Assembly (NCBI RefSeq): GCF_014696315.1
Contig: NZ_JACJPX010000042.1
Location: 1 to 64,000 of the forward strand
DNA from: Calothrix membranacea FACHB-236
Lineage (GTDB): Bacteria; Cyanobacteriota; Cyanobacteriia; Cyanobacteriales; Nostocaceae
DNA: 64,000 bases
Direction: 5' to 3'
Shown: piece after piece, positions 56,340 to 64,000 of the stretch
Position numbering within the stretch: the stretch's first letter is position 1
Layout of the letters: every line of letters begins with the position of its first letter
Program-made: the position numbers and the translations under genes
Notes under the pieces: generated by a model
Seen by the model: only the letters and a program-made list of their open reading frames with translations
What the model was told of the DNA's origin: nothing
Databases searched by the model: none

Positions 56340-57983
56340 TTAGAAATTCAAAATATCCAAAGATTCTTCAATTTCTAACTCTAAAATTCTTTCTTTTGCA
56401 TCTTTATGTTCTGCTATTTTCCCGGCTTTCCAATAGAAATCTGCGGCTTTTTGGAAATCTGCTAATGCTCTGGTTTTATCATCCATGCTAACTAAAGCAT
56501 TACCACGGTTATAATATGCATCGATATAATTGGCATTAATTTTAATCGCTTGACTATAATCTAAAATTGCGCTTTGGTAATCTTCTAAATCACACCTTGC
56601 ATTAGCACGACTGTAATATGCATCGGCGTAATTAGGGTTAATTTTAATTGCCTGAGTGTAATCTGCGATCGCACCCTCATAGTCTCCTAATTCTGCACGT
56701 GTATTACCGCGATTATAGAAAGCTACAGCATCATCAGGAGCAATTTTAATTGAATGCGTCAATCGCTGTTGTTCTTTTAATAAATAACGGGAGATTACTC
56801 GATTTTTATCTGCAACAGCATAATTAGGATTAATCTTAATTGCCTGTGTATAATCTTCAATTGCACCTTGATGATCACCAATATGAGAACGAGCATCAGC
56901 ACGGTTCATATAAGTAAGCGCAACATCAGGATTTATTCTAATGGCTTGGGTATAATCTTCGATAGCGGCTTGATAATCTTTTAGTTGATAACGCGCTAAA
57001 CCACGCTGGGTATAGGCTTTGGTGTAATTGAAGTTAATTTGGATAACCTGAGTATAATCTGCGATCGCACCCTCGTAATCGCCTAAATGGTAACGCACCA
57101 TGCCGCGTTTGTAATAAATATCGGCATTATCAGGATTCAGTTGCAAGGCTTGGTCGTAGTTAATAATTGCTGTATCAGATTCGCCTTGCTCAAAAGATTT
57201 ATCGCCCATATTTACATAATTCAGATTTAAATCAGCAGTGTTATTTAACACAACTTCTTCTGCTGTTGGTAGCGCTAAGTGCTGATTTATCTGATGATGA
57301 TTTTGATGATTAGGTAATTTTTTTTGTATATATTGCTGAGAATTATATTGATAAATAGCAGAGGGTTTTTCTTTAATTTTAGCAGCTTGTAAATCTTCTA
57401 AATAGCCGAATAAGCCACCACCATAAAGTAATTGATTAATCCCAAATGCAATTCTCCCTCTTTTGAGTTTAATCATTTGCGTAGGTAGAAACCCTGCTAA
57501 AAAAAGGTGATATTCTTGTTGAGCTTCATGTACTTCTTCTTGAATTAAAACGCAGACAACAACTGCATTTTTTTCCACTTCTTCAGAACTAACAGACCAT
57601 CTAACTCTGTCAATACTGCCATGACGCGATTTAACTTCCACACCAATTGAGGGTTCAGCCGTGAGGGTAAAATCTACCTTGCCATCACCACCGATTTTTT
57701 TTTCATAATCTACTTCTGTAATAAAATCAGCTAACCGTTCTTTAACAACTTCCTCACCGAGTTTACCTTTTAAGTTGCTAATAAAAACATCCCGGACTGG
57801 CGAAGTACGCTTATATTTTTCTGCCATCAGCCAGCAAAAATCTCGGAGAGTTTTTAACCTTTCTCCAGAGATTATAGTTAACTCACTATATTGACCTTCT
57901 GTTTCGCAATGAAGCAGACAACCACTAGTTAACCTTCTAATAAAATCAGACTGTAGCGATCGCAGTAAGGTAATCCAGTCCAT
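56340..57983 (-). CDS. PD-(D/E)XK-like nuclease domain with TPR repeats
   Basis: The 547-residue protein has an N-terminal domain (about 60-190) with KGKLGEEVVKERLADFI, GDGKVDFTL and SIGVEVKSRHGS. The order E, D, E-x-K is that of the PD-(D/E)XK superfamily. After a spacer about eight TPR repeats (about 250-520) of the ADIYYKRGMVRYHLGDYEGAIADYTQ type follow. No membrane or signal segment is present. It stands alone. A host nuclease with a protein-protein module is the obvious reading, but a non-catalytic DNA-binding role is also possible. Confidence 0.8.
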   Translation of the reverse strand: MDWITLLRSLQSDFIRRLTSGCLLHCETEGQYSELTIISGERLKTLRDFCWLMAEKYKRTSPVRDVFISNLKGKLGEEVVKERLADFITEVDYEKKIGGDGKVDFTLTAEPSIGVEVKSRHGSIDRVRWSVSSEEVEKNAVVVCVLIQEEVHEAQQEYHLFLAGFLPTQMIKLKRGRIAFGINQLLYGGGLFGYLEDLQAAKIKEKPSAIYQYNSQQYIQKKLPNHQNHHQINQHLALPTAEEVVLNNTADLNLNYVNMGDKSFEQGESDTAIINYDQALQLNPDNADIYYKRGMVRYHLGDYEGAIADYTQVIQINFNYTKAYTQRGLARYQLKDYQAAIEDYTQAIRINPDVALTYMNRADARSHIGDHQGAIEDYTQAIKINPNYAVADKNRVISRYLLKEQQRLTHSIKIAPDDAVAFYNRGNTRAELGDYEGAIADYTQAIKINPNYADAYYSRANARCDLEDYQSAILDYSQAIKINANYIDAYYNRGNALVSMDDKTRALADFQKAADFYWKAGKIAEHKDAKERILELEIEESLDILNF

Positions 57984-58310
57984 TTATATTTCTGCGAGTC
58001 TTTTGATGAGATTATTTTATTAAAATATCAAATCGGCGTAAATCGTTGAATTGTGTCAAGGGTCAAGAGTCAAAAGTCAAAAGTCAAGAGTCATTAGTTA
58101 TTTCTCTCCTTGTCCCCAGTCCCCAATCCCCAGTCCCCAATCCCTAATCACAATTGACCCCTCCTTACAAGCCAGAAAAGGTAAGCAAGGAGGGATCAGG
58201 GAGCGATACATTAAATGTATCGTCTGCAATTGATTGTAACTAAAATGCACTTAAAATCGGTCAAGAGTACGGCAAACTGCTAACTTGAGGCGATGTTGAC
58301 TATCAACTAA
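57984..58310. repeat. STRR-rich intergenic region
   Basis: GTCAAGG/GTCAAAA heptamers lie at about 58054-58094 and CCCCAGT/CCCCAAT heptamers at about 58113-58147. No gene is supported. A short inverted motif ATACATTAAATGTAT lies at about 58206-58220. Confidence 0.6.
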
Positions 58311-58517
58311 TCAAAATACCTCATCTTCAATACCGCGCCACCATTCACCCAAATTCATCATATCTTGGAAGATATCTTCTAATTCCTCAACATAGACCTC
58401 TTGAGGAATCAAAGCTTGACGTTCTTGGAGTTTCTTGAGGCGAAGTTGTACTAATAGCCAAGGTTTAGCGATGCTATCCGTGGCTTCCATGTATTGAGCC
58501 AGCTGTCTACTATCCAT
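58311..58517 (-). CDS. Small protein of unknown function
   Basis: The 68-residue product from the ATG at 58515-58517 reads DSRQLAQYMEATDSIAKPWL and EELEDIFQDMMNLGEWWRGI, with a conserved-looking charged and aromatic tail. The frame is open upstream to 58592 but the extra residues look unrelated. I recognise no family; such short proteins with a WW-containing C-terminus are frequent in cyanobacteria. It has no close partner gene. Confidence 0.55.
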   Translation of the reverse strand: MDSRQLAQYMEATDSIAKPWLLVQLRLKKLQERQALIPQEVYVEELEDIFQDMMNLGEWWRGIEDEVF

Positions 58518-58795
58518 GATGTTTATATTTGTGATGATGCCATTACTTTTTACGATACAAGACGTAGCCGTAAGTGGCCATTTTTTATGCATAGCTTAAG
58601 TAAGCGATCGCACTTCTATGCCCTATGCATGATGATTGCTGTTGGTTAAGGGCAAAGGGGAATAGGAAAGACAAATCTTTCATCCCAATTCACCAAAAAT
58701 AGGGAATAGATTCACAGCGCAAAACCTAAATTCATCGAAGTTTCTTAATTTACCAAGAAAAATAACCAACTGTTCACCTTCTGAAGGCGGAATTT

Positions 58796-59134
58796 TCACC
58801 TCAAAGCCTGAAGATTGGAGTTCAAAGCCTGAAGCTTACAGCTTTTATCTCGAACATTGCAGCTTTTATCTTGGAAGTTGCGCCTTTTAGCCTCAACGTT
58901 GCAGCTTTTATCTTGAACGTTGCGCCTTTTATCCTCATCATTGCGGCTTTGATGCGGAAAATTGCGGCTTTTATCTTGAACGTTGCGGCTTTTTGCTTGA
59001 AAGTTGAGAAAATGAGCAAGAGCAATCGCACTTTGATGGCAACTGATGAGTGAATTAGCAACAGTCATGGTGATGGGAAGGGAATTAAAACAGGCGATCG
59101 CACGATTCGCGGCTTGTTTTGCAACGCTAGCCAT
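58796..59134 (-). other. Doubtful frame encoding heptapeptide repeats
   Basis: The 112-residue frame starts MASVAKQAANRAIACFNSLP and ends in eight or so heptapeptides like KSRNVQD/KSCNVRD, translated from the 21-bp repeat. Another minus-strand frame (58822-59061) is open over the same bases, which lowers confidence. No family is recognised. It could be a real low-complexity protein or only an effect of the repeat period. Confidence 0.3.
58836..59003. repeat. Eight tandem 21-bp imperfect repeats
   Basis: The unit is TTGCAGCTTTTATCTTGAAC plus G, with variants GCGCC/GCGGC. Eight copies in a row can be counted, and two further units of a related type (TCAAAGCCTGAAG) stand at 58801-58835. Because 21 is a multiple of three, all minus-strand frames are partly open. 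A frame at 58796-59134 would encode KSRNVQD-like heptapeptides, but the coding status is doubtful. Confidence 0.75.
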
Positions 59135-59214
59135 TAAAATTGTCTAACCGGACTTCATATTATCCCCATTCGCCACAACTGACTCAAACAAAATCCGCAT
59201 TTCTTAATTACAAA

Positions 59215-62085
59215 TTACTCTTTTGTGGCTTGCAAGCGCAAAAAATGCACCCGTCCTAATGCATCGCCTGCAACAACTCTCACCCCATCGGCCGCAACAG
59301 CACAGCAATATATTGCACAGTCCCCTGTGAAACTGGCAATTACTTCCCCGGTCTGCCAATTCCAGGCTTTGAGGGTGGAGTCACCGGAAGCAGAAATCAC
59401 GTACTTGCCATCAGCACTCAGGGCAACTGCTCTTACCGAGTAACTATGACCTTCTAGGGTAAGCAGTTGTTCACCAGTTTGCCAATTCCAAACTTTGAGG
59501 GTGTTGTCATCGGAAGCAGAAATCACGTACTTGCCATCAGCACTCAGGGCAACTGCATATACAAAACTACTATGACCTTCTAGGGTAAGGAGTTGTTCAC
59601 CAGTTTGCCAATTCCAGACTTTGAGGGTCTTGTCATCAGAAGCAGAAATCATGTACTTGCCATCAGCACTCAGGGCAACTGCTCTTACTAAGCTACTATG
59701 ACCGTATAGGGTAAGCAGTTGTTCACCAGTTTGCCAATTCCAGACTTTGAGGGTTTTGTCAGAGGAACCAGAAATTATGTACTTGCCATCAGCACTCAGG
59801 GCAACTGCATATACCAAGCTACTATGACCGTATAGGGTAAGCAGTTGTTCACCAGTTTGCCAATTCCAGACCTTGAGAGTGTTGTCAGAGGAACCAGAAA
59901 TCACGTACTTGCCATCAGCACTCAGGGCAACTGCTCTTACCGAGCTACTATGACCGTATAGGGTAAGCAGTTGTTCACCAGTTTGCAAATTCCAGACCTT
60001 GAGAGTGTTGTCATCGGAACCAGAAATCACGTACTTGCCATCAGCACTCAGGGCAACTGTATATACAAAGCTACTATGACCGTATAGGGTAAGCAGTTGT
60101 TCACCAGTTTGCCAATTCCAGACTTTGAGGGTGTTGTCATCGGAACCAGAAATCACGTACTTGCCATCAGTACTCAGGACAACTGCATTTACCCAGCTAC
60201 TATGACCGTATAGGGTACGCAGTTGTTCACCAGTTTGCCAATTCCAGACTTTGAGGGTTTTGTCACCAGAACCAGAAATCACGTACTTACCATCAGCACT
60301 CAGGGCAACTGCTTTTACCAAGCTACTATGACCTTCTAGGGTAAGCAGTTGTTCACCAGTTTGCCAATTCCAGACTTTGAGGGTCTTGTCATCGGAACCA
60401 GAAATCACGTACTTGCCATCTGGGGTGATGGTGAGTGCTGTTACCAAGCTACTATGACCTTCTAGGGTAAGCAGTTGTTCACCAGTTTGCCAATTCCAGA
60501 CTTTGAGGGTTTTGTCATCGGAACCGGAAATCACGTACTTGCCATCTGGGGTGATGGTGAGTGCTGTTACCAAGCTACTATGACCTTCTAGGGTAAGCAG
60601 TTGTTCACCAGTTTGCCAATTCCAGACTTTGAGGGTTTTGTCATGGGAACCAGAAATCACGTACTTGCCATCAGCACTCAAGGCAACTGCATATACCGAG
60701 CTACTATGACCCACTAGAGTACGTACTAAAGAACCGCCAGGGGGAGTTAAGCTTACTGTTTGTGGAAGGAAACCAGGAGTTTTGCATTGCTGCGCCTGCG
60801 TTAACAGTCTTTGAATTTCTTCTCTTGCAAAACCCAGCAACCGCCCTAATAATTGCCCCGCCAATTGCTGTTTATCCTCATTTAAAATATGTGCCGACAG
60901 CCGCAATGCACCTTGAATTAACTGTAAATTCTCATCACCTGGCAAAAAATCATAATCTGCAAGCAAAGCATTAATATTGATGTTCTCCAACTTCCCCTGC
61001 AACCAGCGAAAATCACACAGCAGTTGTTTTAATTCTCCTTCCCTTCCCCCAGCCAGCAAGTGATAGGCTAAATTCTCCCAGATATAGCCGTCATTTTCTA
61101 AACTATGCCAGCCTTGGGGGTATTTTTCGCTGTAAGCATTTAACAGCCGATTGTGTAAAACCCTTATCCCCTCACTTTCGGTTGCTAATGTCGCGTATTG
61201 CTTCCTGACATAATCAAACTGCAAGTCATGCAACCGCAAATTTCCCGCTTCATCCCGCAAAGCCAGAGATTTACTCACCAATTCATCAATAACATCTTGG
61301 CTATCAAACTCATCTAACCCCAAGGGTTGCCAAAAAGTCTGCAAAACTGCTTCGGGTATCGGTGTATCTTCCGGAAATACCGCAAAATCTAAATATCGCT
61401 GTTGGCAATTCTCATCCAAAGCCGCCACACTGACCGCAATTGCCTTAAGTAAATCGGGATAAGGATAATCGGGAAACTGTTGTTTGATTTTCTCTAAATC
61501 AGCACTGCGGAGTTTTTCTAAAATATTCTGCCAGCGATTTGCAGGTTTAGAGCGCATCATCGCGCCAACCATCGCTAATGCTAAAGGTAAATACCCACAT
61601 TCCCGCGCTACCTGCAAAGTAACATCATTGTGCGGGCTGGGTTGCAATATTTCCGGTTGATTTGACCACTTCGCCAACAGTTCTAACGCCTGCTGTTTCT
61701 CTAAAATTGCCAGATGATACTCTTCCCCTCCCAACCCCGTGACTATTGCCCCATCACGGGTAGTAATTAACATCTGACAGCATTCCCCCAACACATCAAA
61801 CGCCGTCGCATCATCCAAACGCCAGATATCATCCAAAATCAGCAAGCAAGCTTTCTGTGCAAACAACTCCCGTAACCGCGCTTTCGCCAATTCCACCTCG
61901 GTAAAAGCCGCTTGCTTCTCGCCCAACGCCGAAGCAATATAGGATTGCCAAGTTAAAATTTGGGGTGTTTGTCCAAATGTTACCCACAACACCCCATCAG
62001 GAAACGCCTTTCTGACTTCTTCATCCCGCGCTAAGGCTGTAGCTAAGACTGTTTTACCAATTCCGCCCATTCCTTGCACTCCCAC
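59215..62085 (-). CDS. NB-ARC/WD40 part of a frameshifted CHAT-NB-ARC-WD40 protein
   Basis: The frame encodes an NB-ARC (AP-ATPase) domain and WD40 repeats. The P-loop is GMGGIGKTV at the N-terminus, Walker B is ACLLILDDIWR near 77, MLITTRD near 108 is the sensor, and GYLPLALAMVGAMM near 172 matches the GLPL motif. Eleven near-identical WD40 units plus one degenerate unit (about 455-950) follow. The GTG at 62083-62085 is only an internal codon: the same frame stays open upstream to the T9 run (A9 in mRNA) at 62244-62252, where it joins the CHAT frame if one base is added. Fused, the chain is about 1204 residues. Such NLR-like proteins act in programmed cell death or defence. Confidence 0.88.
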   Translation of the reverse strand: MGVQGMGGIGKTVLATALARDEEVRKAFPDGVLWVTFGQTPQILTWQSYIASALGEKQAAFTEVELAKARLRELFAQKACLLILDDIWRLDDATAFDVLGECCQMLITTRDGAIVTGLGGEEYHLAILEKQQALELLAKWSNQPEILQPSPHNDVTLQVARECGYLPLALAMVGAMMRSKPANRWQNILEKLRSADLEKIKQQFPDYPYPDLLKAIAVSVAALDENCQQRYLDFAVFPEDTPIPEAVLQTFWQPLGLDEFDSQDVIDELVSKSLALRDEAGNLRLHDLQFDYVRKQYATLATESEGIRVLHNRLLNAYSEKYPQGWHSLENDGYIWENLAYHLLAGGREGELKQLLCDFRWLQGKLENININALLADYDFLPGDENLQLIQGALRLSAHILNEDKQQLAGQLLGRLLGFAREEIQRLLTQAQQCKTPGFLPQTVSLTPPGGSLVRTLVGHSSSVYAVALSADGKYVISGSHDKTLKVWNWQTGEQLLTLEGHSSLVTALTITPDGKYVISGSDDKTLKVWNWQTGEQLLTLEGHSSLVTALTITPDGKYVISGSDDKTLKVWNWQTGEQLLTLEGHSSLVKAVALSADGKYVISGSGDKTLKVWNWQTGEQLRTLYGHSSWVNAVVLSTDGKYVISGSDDNTLKVWNWQTGEQLLTLYGHSSFVYTVALSADGKYVISGSDDNTLKVWNLQTGEQLLTLYGHSSSVRAVALSADGKYVISGSSDNTLKVWNWQTGEQLLTLYGHSSLVYAVALSADGKYIISGSSDKTLKVWNWQTGEQLLTLYGHSSLVRAVALSADGKYMISASDDKTLKVWNWQTGEQLLTLEGHSSFVYAVALSADGKYVISASDDNTLKVWNWQTGEQLLTLEGHSYSVRAVALSADGKYVISASGDSTLKAWNWQTGEVIASFTGDCAIYCCAVAADGVRVVAGDALGRVHFLRLQATKE
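59336..60722. repeat. Eleven 126-bp tandem DNA repeats encoding WD40 units
   Basis: Each unit is 42 codons, with the core GKYVISGSDDKTLKVWNWQT then GEQLLTL. Differences concentrate at the residues around HSSxVxAV, at SGSxD and at the E/Y before GHSS. The DNA identity between units is very high, so copy number can change by recombination. The most degenerate unit is the last one. Confidence 0.88.
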
Positions 62086-62234
62086 ACGGCGACTTTTCCC
62101 TGTAATCCCTACAGGTTGCTTTGTTGAAGATAATACTTTCTGTTTTAATGGCGTAAGTTCTTCTTCACGGGGTAAAAAGTGCGGCGGGTATTCTGGGACG
62201 TTGGTAAGATTGCCTAAAGGTTGGTGAAGGGGGG

Positions 62235-62828
62235 TTAAATTGGTTTTTTTTTAAGCTCAGGTATCAATTCGCCAGATACACCAGCTAACTGTATTGCATT
62301 CCGCGCAATATTAAAAGCAAACTCTACAGGGGAATTTTCATCATATTCGGGATTATAAGCCAGAAGCCCATCGTAAAAACCCACAACAAACTCAATCGCG
62401 GCTTTATCCTCGATGCGATCGTTCATCCCAATCACATAATTAATCTGTTGGGAAATAGCCTCAGCTTGAACTTCGGAGTAACAAGCATTCAACAGCACAC
62501 ATTCTACTTGTTTAGAAAACTGTCCAAACAACCCAGCTAATGCTTCACCCGTAACTAGCTGTGCTTCTCCGGTTTCATCCTCAAAAGCTAGTCCTTGTAT
62601 CCCTGCACCATGCCCAGAAAAGTGGATAATATTTGGTCGATAATCCAAAATAGCGCGGCGAATATCCCTCGGACGGACTGCTAAATCATACCGTAAGTCA
62701 AAGTTCTCTCGATTTAGCGATCGTTGTAAGCCTTCCTTGATATCACGCAATTCTTGATCGAGACGCAATCGTGATGTATTGCTAGGATTTGCGGCTAATA
62801 TCAGGATTTTCTGCGGTTTAACAGTCAT
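62235..62828 (-). CDS. CHAT protease-domain part of the frameshifted protein
   Basis: The 197-residue frame has a CHAT (caspase-like) domain. NIIHFSGHGAG near residue 72 carries the catalytic histidine and CVLLNACYSEVQAEAI near 111 the cysteine, so the dyad is intact. The stretch ILILAANPSNTSRLRLDQEL is the typical opening. The frame ends after LKKKPI at a stop next to nine A residues in the mRNA. If the A-run gains one base, or the ribosome slips -1, translation goes on through NLTNVPEYPPHFLPREEELT into the NB-ARC domain. The start ATG is at 62826-62828. Confidence 0.85.
   Translation of the reverse strand: MTVKPQKILILAANPSNTSRLRLDQELRDIKEGLQRSLNRENFDLRYDLAVRPRDIRRAILDYRPNIIHFSGHGAGIQGLAFEDETGEAQLVTGEALAGLFGQFSKQVECVLLNACYSEVQAEAISQQINYVIGMNDRIEDKAAIEFVVGFYDGLLAYNPEYDENSPVEFAFNIARNAIQLAGVSGELIPELKKKPI
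62244..62252 (-). other. A9 homopolymer at the CHAT/NB-ARC frame break
   Basis: The mRNA reads CTT AAA AAA AAA CCA ATT TAA in the CHAT frame. A tenth A, or a -1 slip on A-AAA-AAA, gives ACC AAT TTA ACC and joins the frames. Runs of nine A are prone to transcriptional slippage, ribosomal frameshifting, replication slippage and sequencing error. Confidence 0.85.
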
Positions 62829-62867
62829 TGCCAGGGTTGGGAAGGGCTGTTTTTAAGTATACATCTT

Positions 62868-63005
62868 GGGCATGGGGCATGGGGCATGGGGCATTGGGCA
62901 TGGGGAAGGGGTAATGGGTAATGGGTAATGGGTAATTTCTTCTTGTCTCCCTTATCTCCCTCATCTCCCTTATCTCCCTCATCTCCCTCATCTCCCTCAT
63001 CTCCC
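62868..63005. repeat. STRR arrays upstream of the CHAT gene
   Basis: GCATGGG and TAATGGG heptamers cover about 62868-62936. They are followed by seven or so 9-bp units TCTCCCTTA/TCTCCCTCA at about 62945-63005. The 9-bp unit is the same as that of the first four-helix-bundle cassette, but no such gene is present here. It is non-coding; the frames that cross it are repeat artefacts. Confidence 0.75.
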
Positions 63006-63114
63006 CAGCCCCCAGTCTCCAATTGACAACTATATAAAGGAGAAAGGGGAAAAGCACAAAGAGAAATCACCTTTCCCCTTTAACCTTTCCCCTTTCCCCT
63101 ATAACCTTACATAT

Positions 63115-63714
63115 TTAGGCGGCTAAATTCTCAGCCGCAAAATCCCAGTTAATTAATTGATCTAGGTAATTTTTGATAAATGCAGGACGGGCATTTCTGA
63201 AGTCGATGTAGTAGGCGTGTTCCCAAACATCTAGAGTTAAAATTGCCTTTTTACCATAGGCGAGAGGGTTCTCGGCATTTGGTGTCTTGATAACTTTCAA
63301 AGTACCACCATCATCAATCAACCAAGCCCATCCACTGCCAAATTGAGTTGCAGCAGCGTTAGAGAACTCTTCTTTGAACTTATCGTAGCTACCAAAATCT
63401 TTATCAATCTTGTCGGCTAGTGCGCCAGAAGGTTGTCCGCCACCTGCTGGTTTGAGTGAGTTCCAGAAAAAGGTGTGGTTCCACACTTGAGCCGCGTTGT
63501 TAAAGATTCCTGCCTTAGAAGCATCTTTAAAGGAAGCTGTGATTACCTCTTCCAAGGATTTATCAGCAAGTTCTGTACCATCAACTAACTTATTGAGGTT
63601 GTCTACATAAGCTTTGTGGTGCTTACCATAGTGATACTCAAAAGTCTCACCTTTCATGCCATACGGCTCTAGTGCATTAAAGTCGTAGGGTAGGGGGGGC
63701 TGTGTAAATGCCAT
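63115..63714 (-). CDS. sodB: Superoxide dismutase, iron type
   Basis: The 199-residue protein starts AFTQPPLPYDFNALEPYGM and has the metal ligands in EYHYGKHHKAYVDNL (H27), WNHTFFWNSLKP (H near 79), LTLDVWEHAYYIDFRN (D and H near 161/165). AAQVWNHTFFW and GSGWAWL fit the Fe-type enzyme. It detoxifies superoxide in the cytoplasm. The ATG at 63712-63714 has GAGAGGA upstream. It is monocistronic; the CHAT gene lies downstream on the same strand, beyond a T/C-rich array at about 63068-63104. Confidence 0.95.
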   Translation of the reverse strand: MAFTQPPLPYDFNALEPYGMKGETFEYHYGKHHKAYVDNLNKLVDGTELADKSLEEVITASFKDASKAGIFNNAAQVWNHTFFWNSLKPAGGGQPSGALADKIDKDFGSYDKFKEEFSNAAATQFGSGWAWLIDDGGTLKVIKTPNAENPLAYGKKAILTLDVWEHAYYIDFRNARPAFIKNYLDQLINWDFAAENLAA

Positions 63715-64000
63715 TGTGTGAAATCCTCTCTTTACCGTTTTCCAGTTTAAAGCTATTCAGATGTTTAGGAAATTACAGCTTTTATGTTGGTAAGTTTGAT
63801 GCCCTAAATGTCGGCACATAAAACTTAACATGGTAATTCTACTACCAAACTGAAATTTAAAACTATAGATTTTTTGCAATAGGTAAAATCAGCAATCCTA
63901 TGGGGAAAAATGCAAAATTCACCAACTCACTATTGAGGGCACATCTAGAATTTACACCCTAATAGTGGGAGATGGGGCCTGATGCCACCTTGAATTCAAA
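63715..64000. promoter_or_regulatory. Upstream region of sodB
   Basis: The last 286 bases contain the sodB leader and promoter and no gene that can be supported. No regulatory motif was identified with confidence. Confidence 0.4.

Noticed and set aside
58836-59003. CRISPR array
   Set aside because: The repeats are contiguous without spacers, and no cas genes are in the window.
62818-63070. Two minus-strand frames rich in REMREI/GDEGDEG
   Set aside because: They are translations of the 9-bp and 7-bp repeat arrays and carry no other sequence.

Overview
The window looks like a chromosomal segment of a heterocyst-type filamentous cyanobacterium (order Nostocales). The evidence is a Mg-chelatase ChlD gene, a NrtA/CmpA-type ABC transporter, a SigF-type sigma factor, very frequent GCGATCGC (HIP1) octamers, and many short tandem repeats (7-9 bp units, STRR type) between genes. 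No genus is claimed. No tRNA, rRNA, CRISPR array or complete insertion sequence was recognised.

Layout. 1-1.1 kb: a truncated FkbM-type methyltransferase. 1.1-8.6 kb: the ebo locus. eboA, eboB, eboC, eboE and eboF lie on the minus strand; eboD is split off divergently on the plus strand. 9-23.6 kb: a compact NRPS/PKS cluster, all minus strand, in the biosynthetic order A-PCP, KS-AT-ACP-aminotransferase, acyltransferase-3, C-A-PCP, C-PCP-TE. Both A domains read as valine-type by hand. The PKS module has an aminotransferase and no ketoreductase, so I infer a valine-derived 3,4-diamino acid, an amino analogue of statine, as building block. The last module has lost its A domain. 24.2-29 kb: a histidine kinase, PAS-like protein, Ras-like GTPase, OmpA-domain protein and coiled-coil protein in one tight transcription unit. 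29.5-35.7 kb: an SLC13/ArsB-NhaD permease, a UspA protein and a three-gene nitrate/cyanate-type ABC transporter. Two ydaO-type (cyclic-di-AMP) riboswitches sit upstream of uspA and of the transporter operon. 36-45 kb: a histidine kinase, RNase III, a Uma2 fragment, chlD, a four-helix-bundle (IVP/S23) gene, sigF, a Bax-inhibitor-1 protein, prfB with its programmed frameshift, and an AhpD-like protein. 45.1-46.8 kb: a gene-poor stretch with palindromic elements. 46.8-58.6 kb: a Ser/Thr kinase-TPR protein, SMC, a PRC-barrel protein, a second four-helix-bundle gene, two exported proteins, and a PD-(D/E)XK-like/TPR protein. 58.8-63.7 kb: a 21-bp tandem repeat, a CHAT/NB-ARC/WD40 protein split by a frameshift in a 9-nt homopolymer, and Fe superoxide dismutase.

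Four observations stand out. (1) The two four-helix-bundle genes are each enclosed by inverted arrays of short tandem repeats (9-bp units in one, 8-bp in the other). Each cassette fills the gap between two convergent genes, which looks like a minimal, undescribed mobile unit. (2) The CHAT-NB-ARC-WD40 protein is interrupted only at an A9 run, where slippage or -1 frameshifting would restore a protein of about 1204 residues; its WD40 units are nearly identical. (3) The aminostatine-type NRPS/PKS logic lies next to an ebo locus. (4) Two cyclic-di-AMP riboswitches lie within 4 kb.
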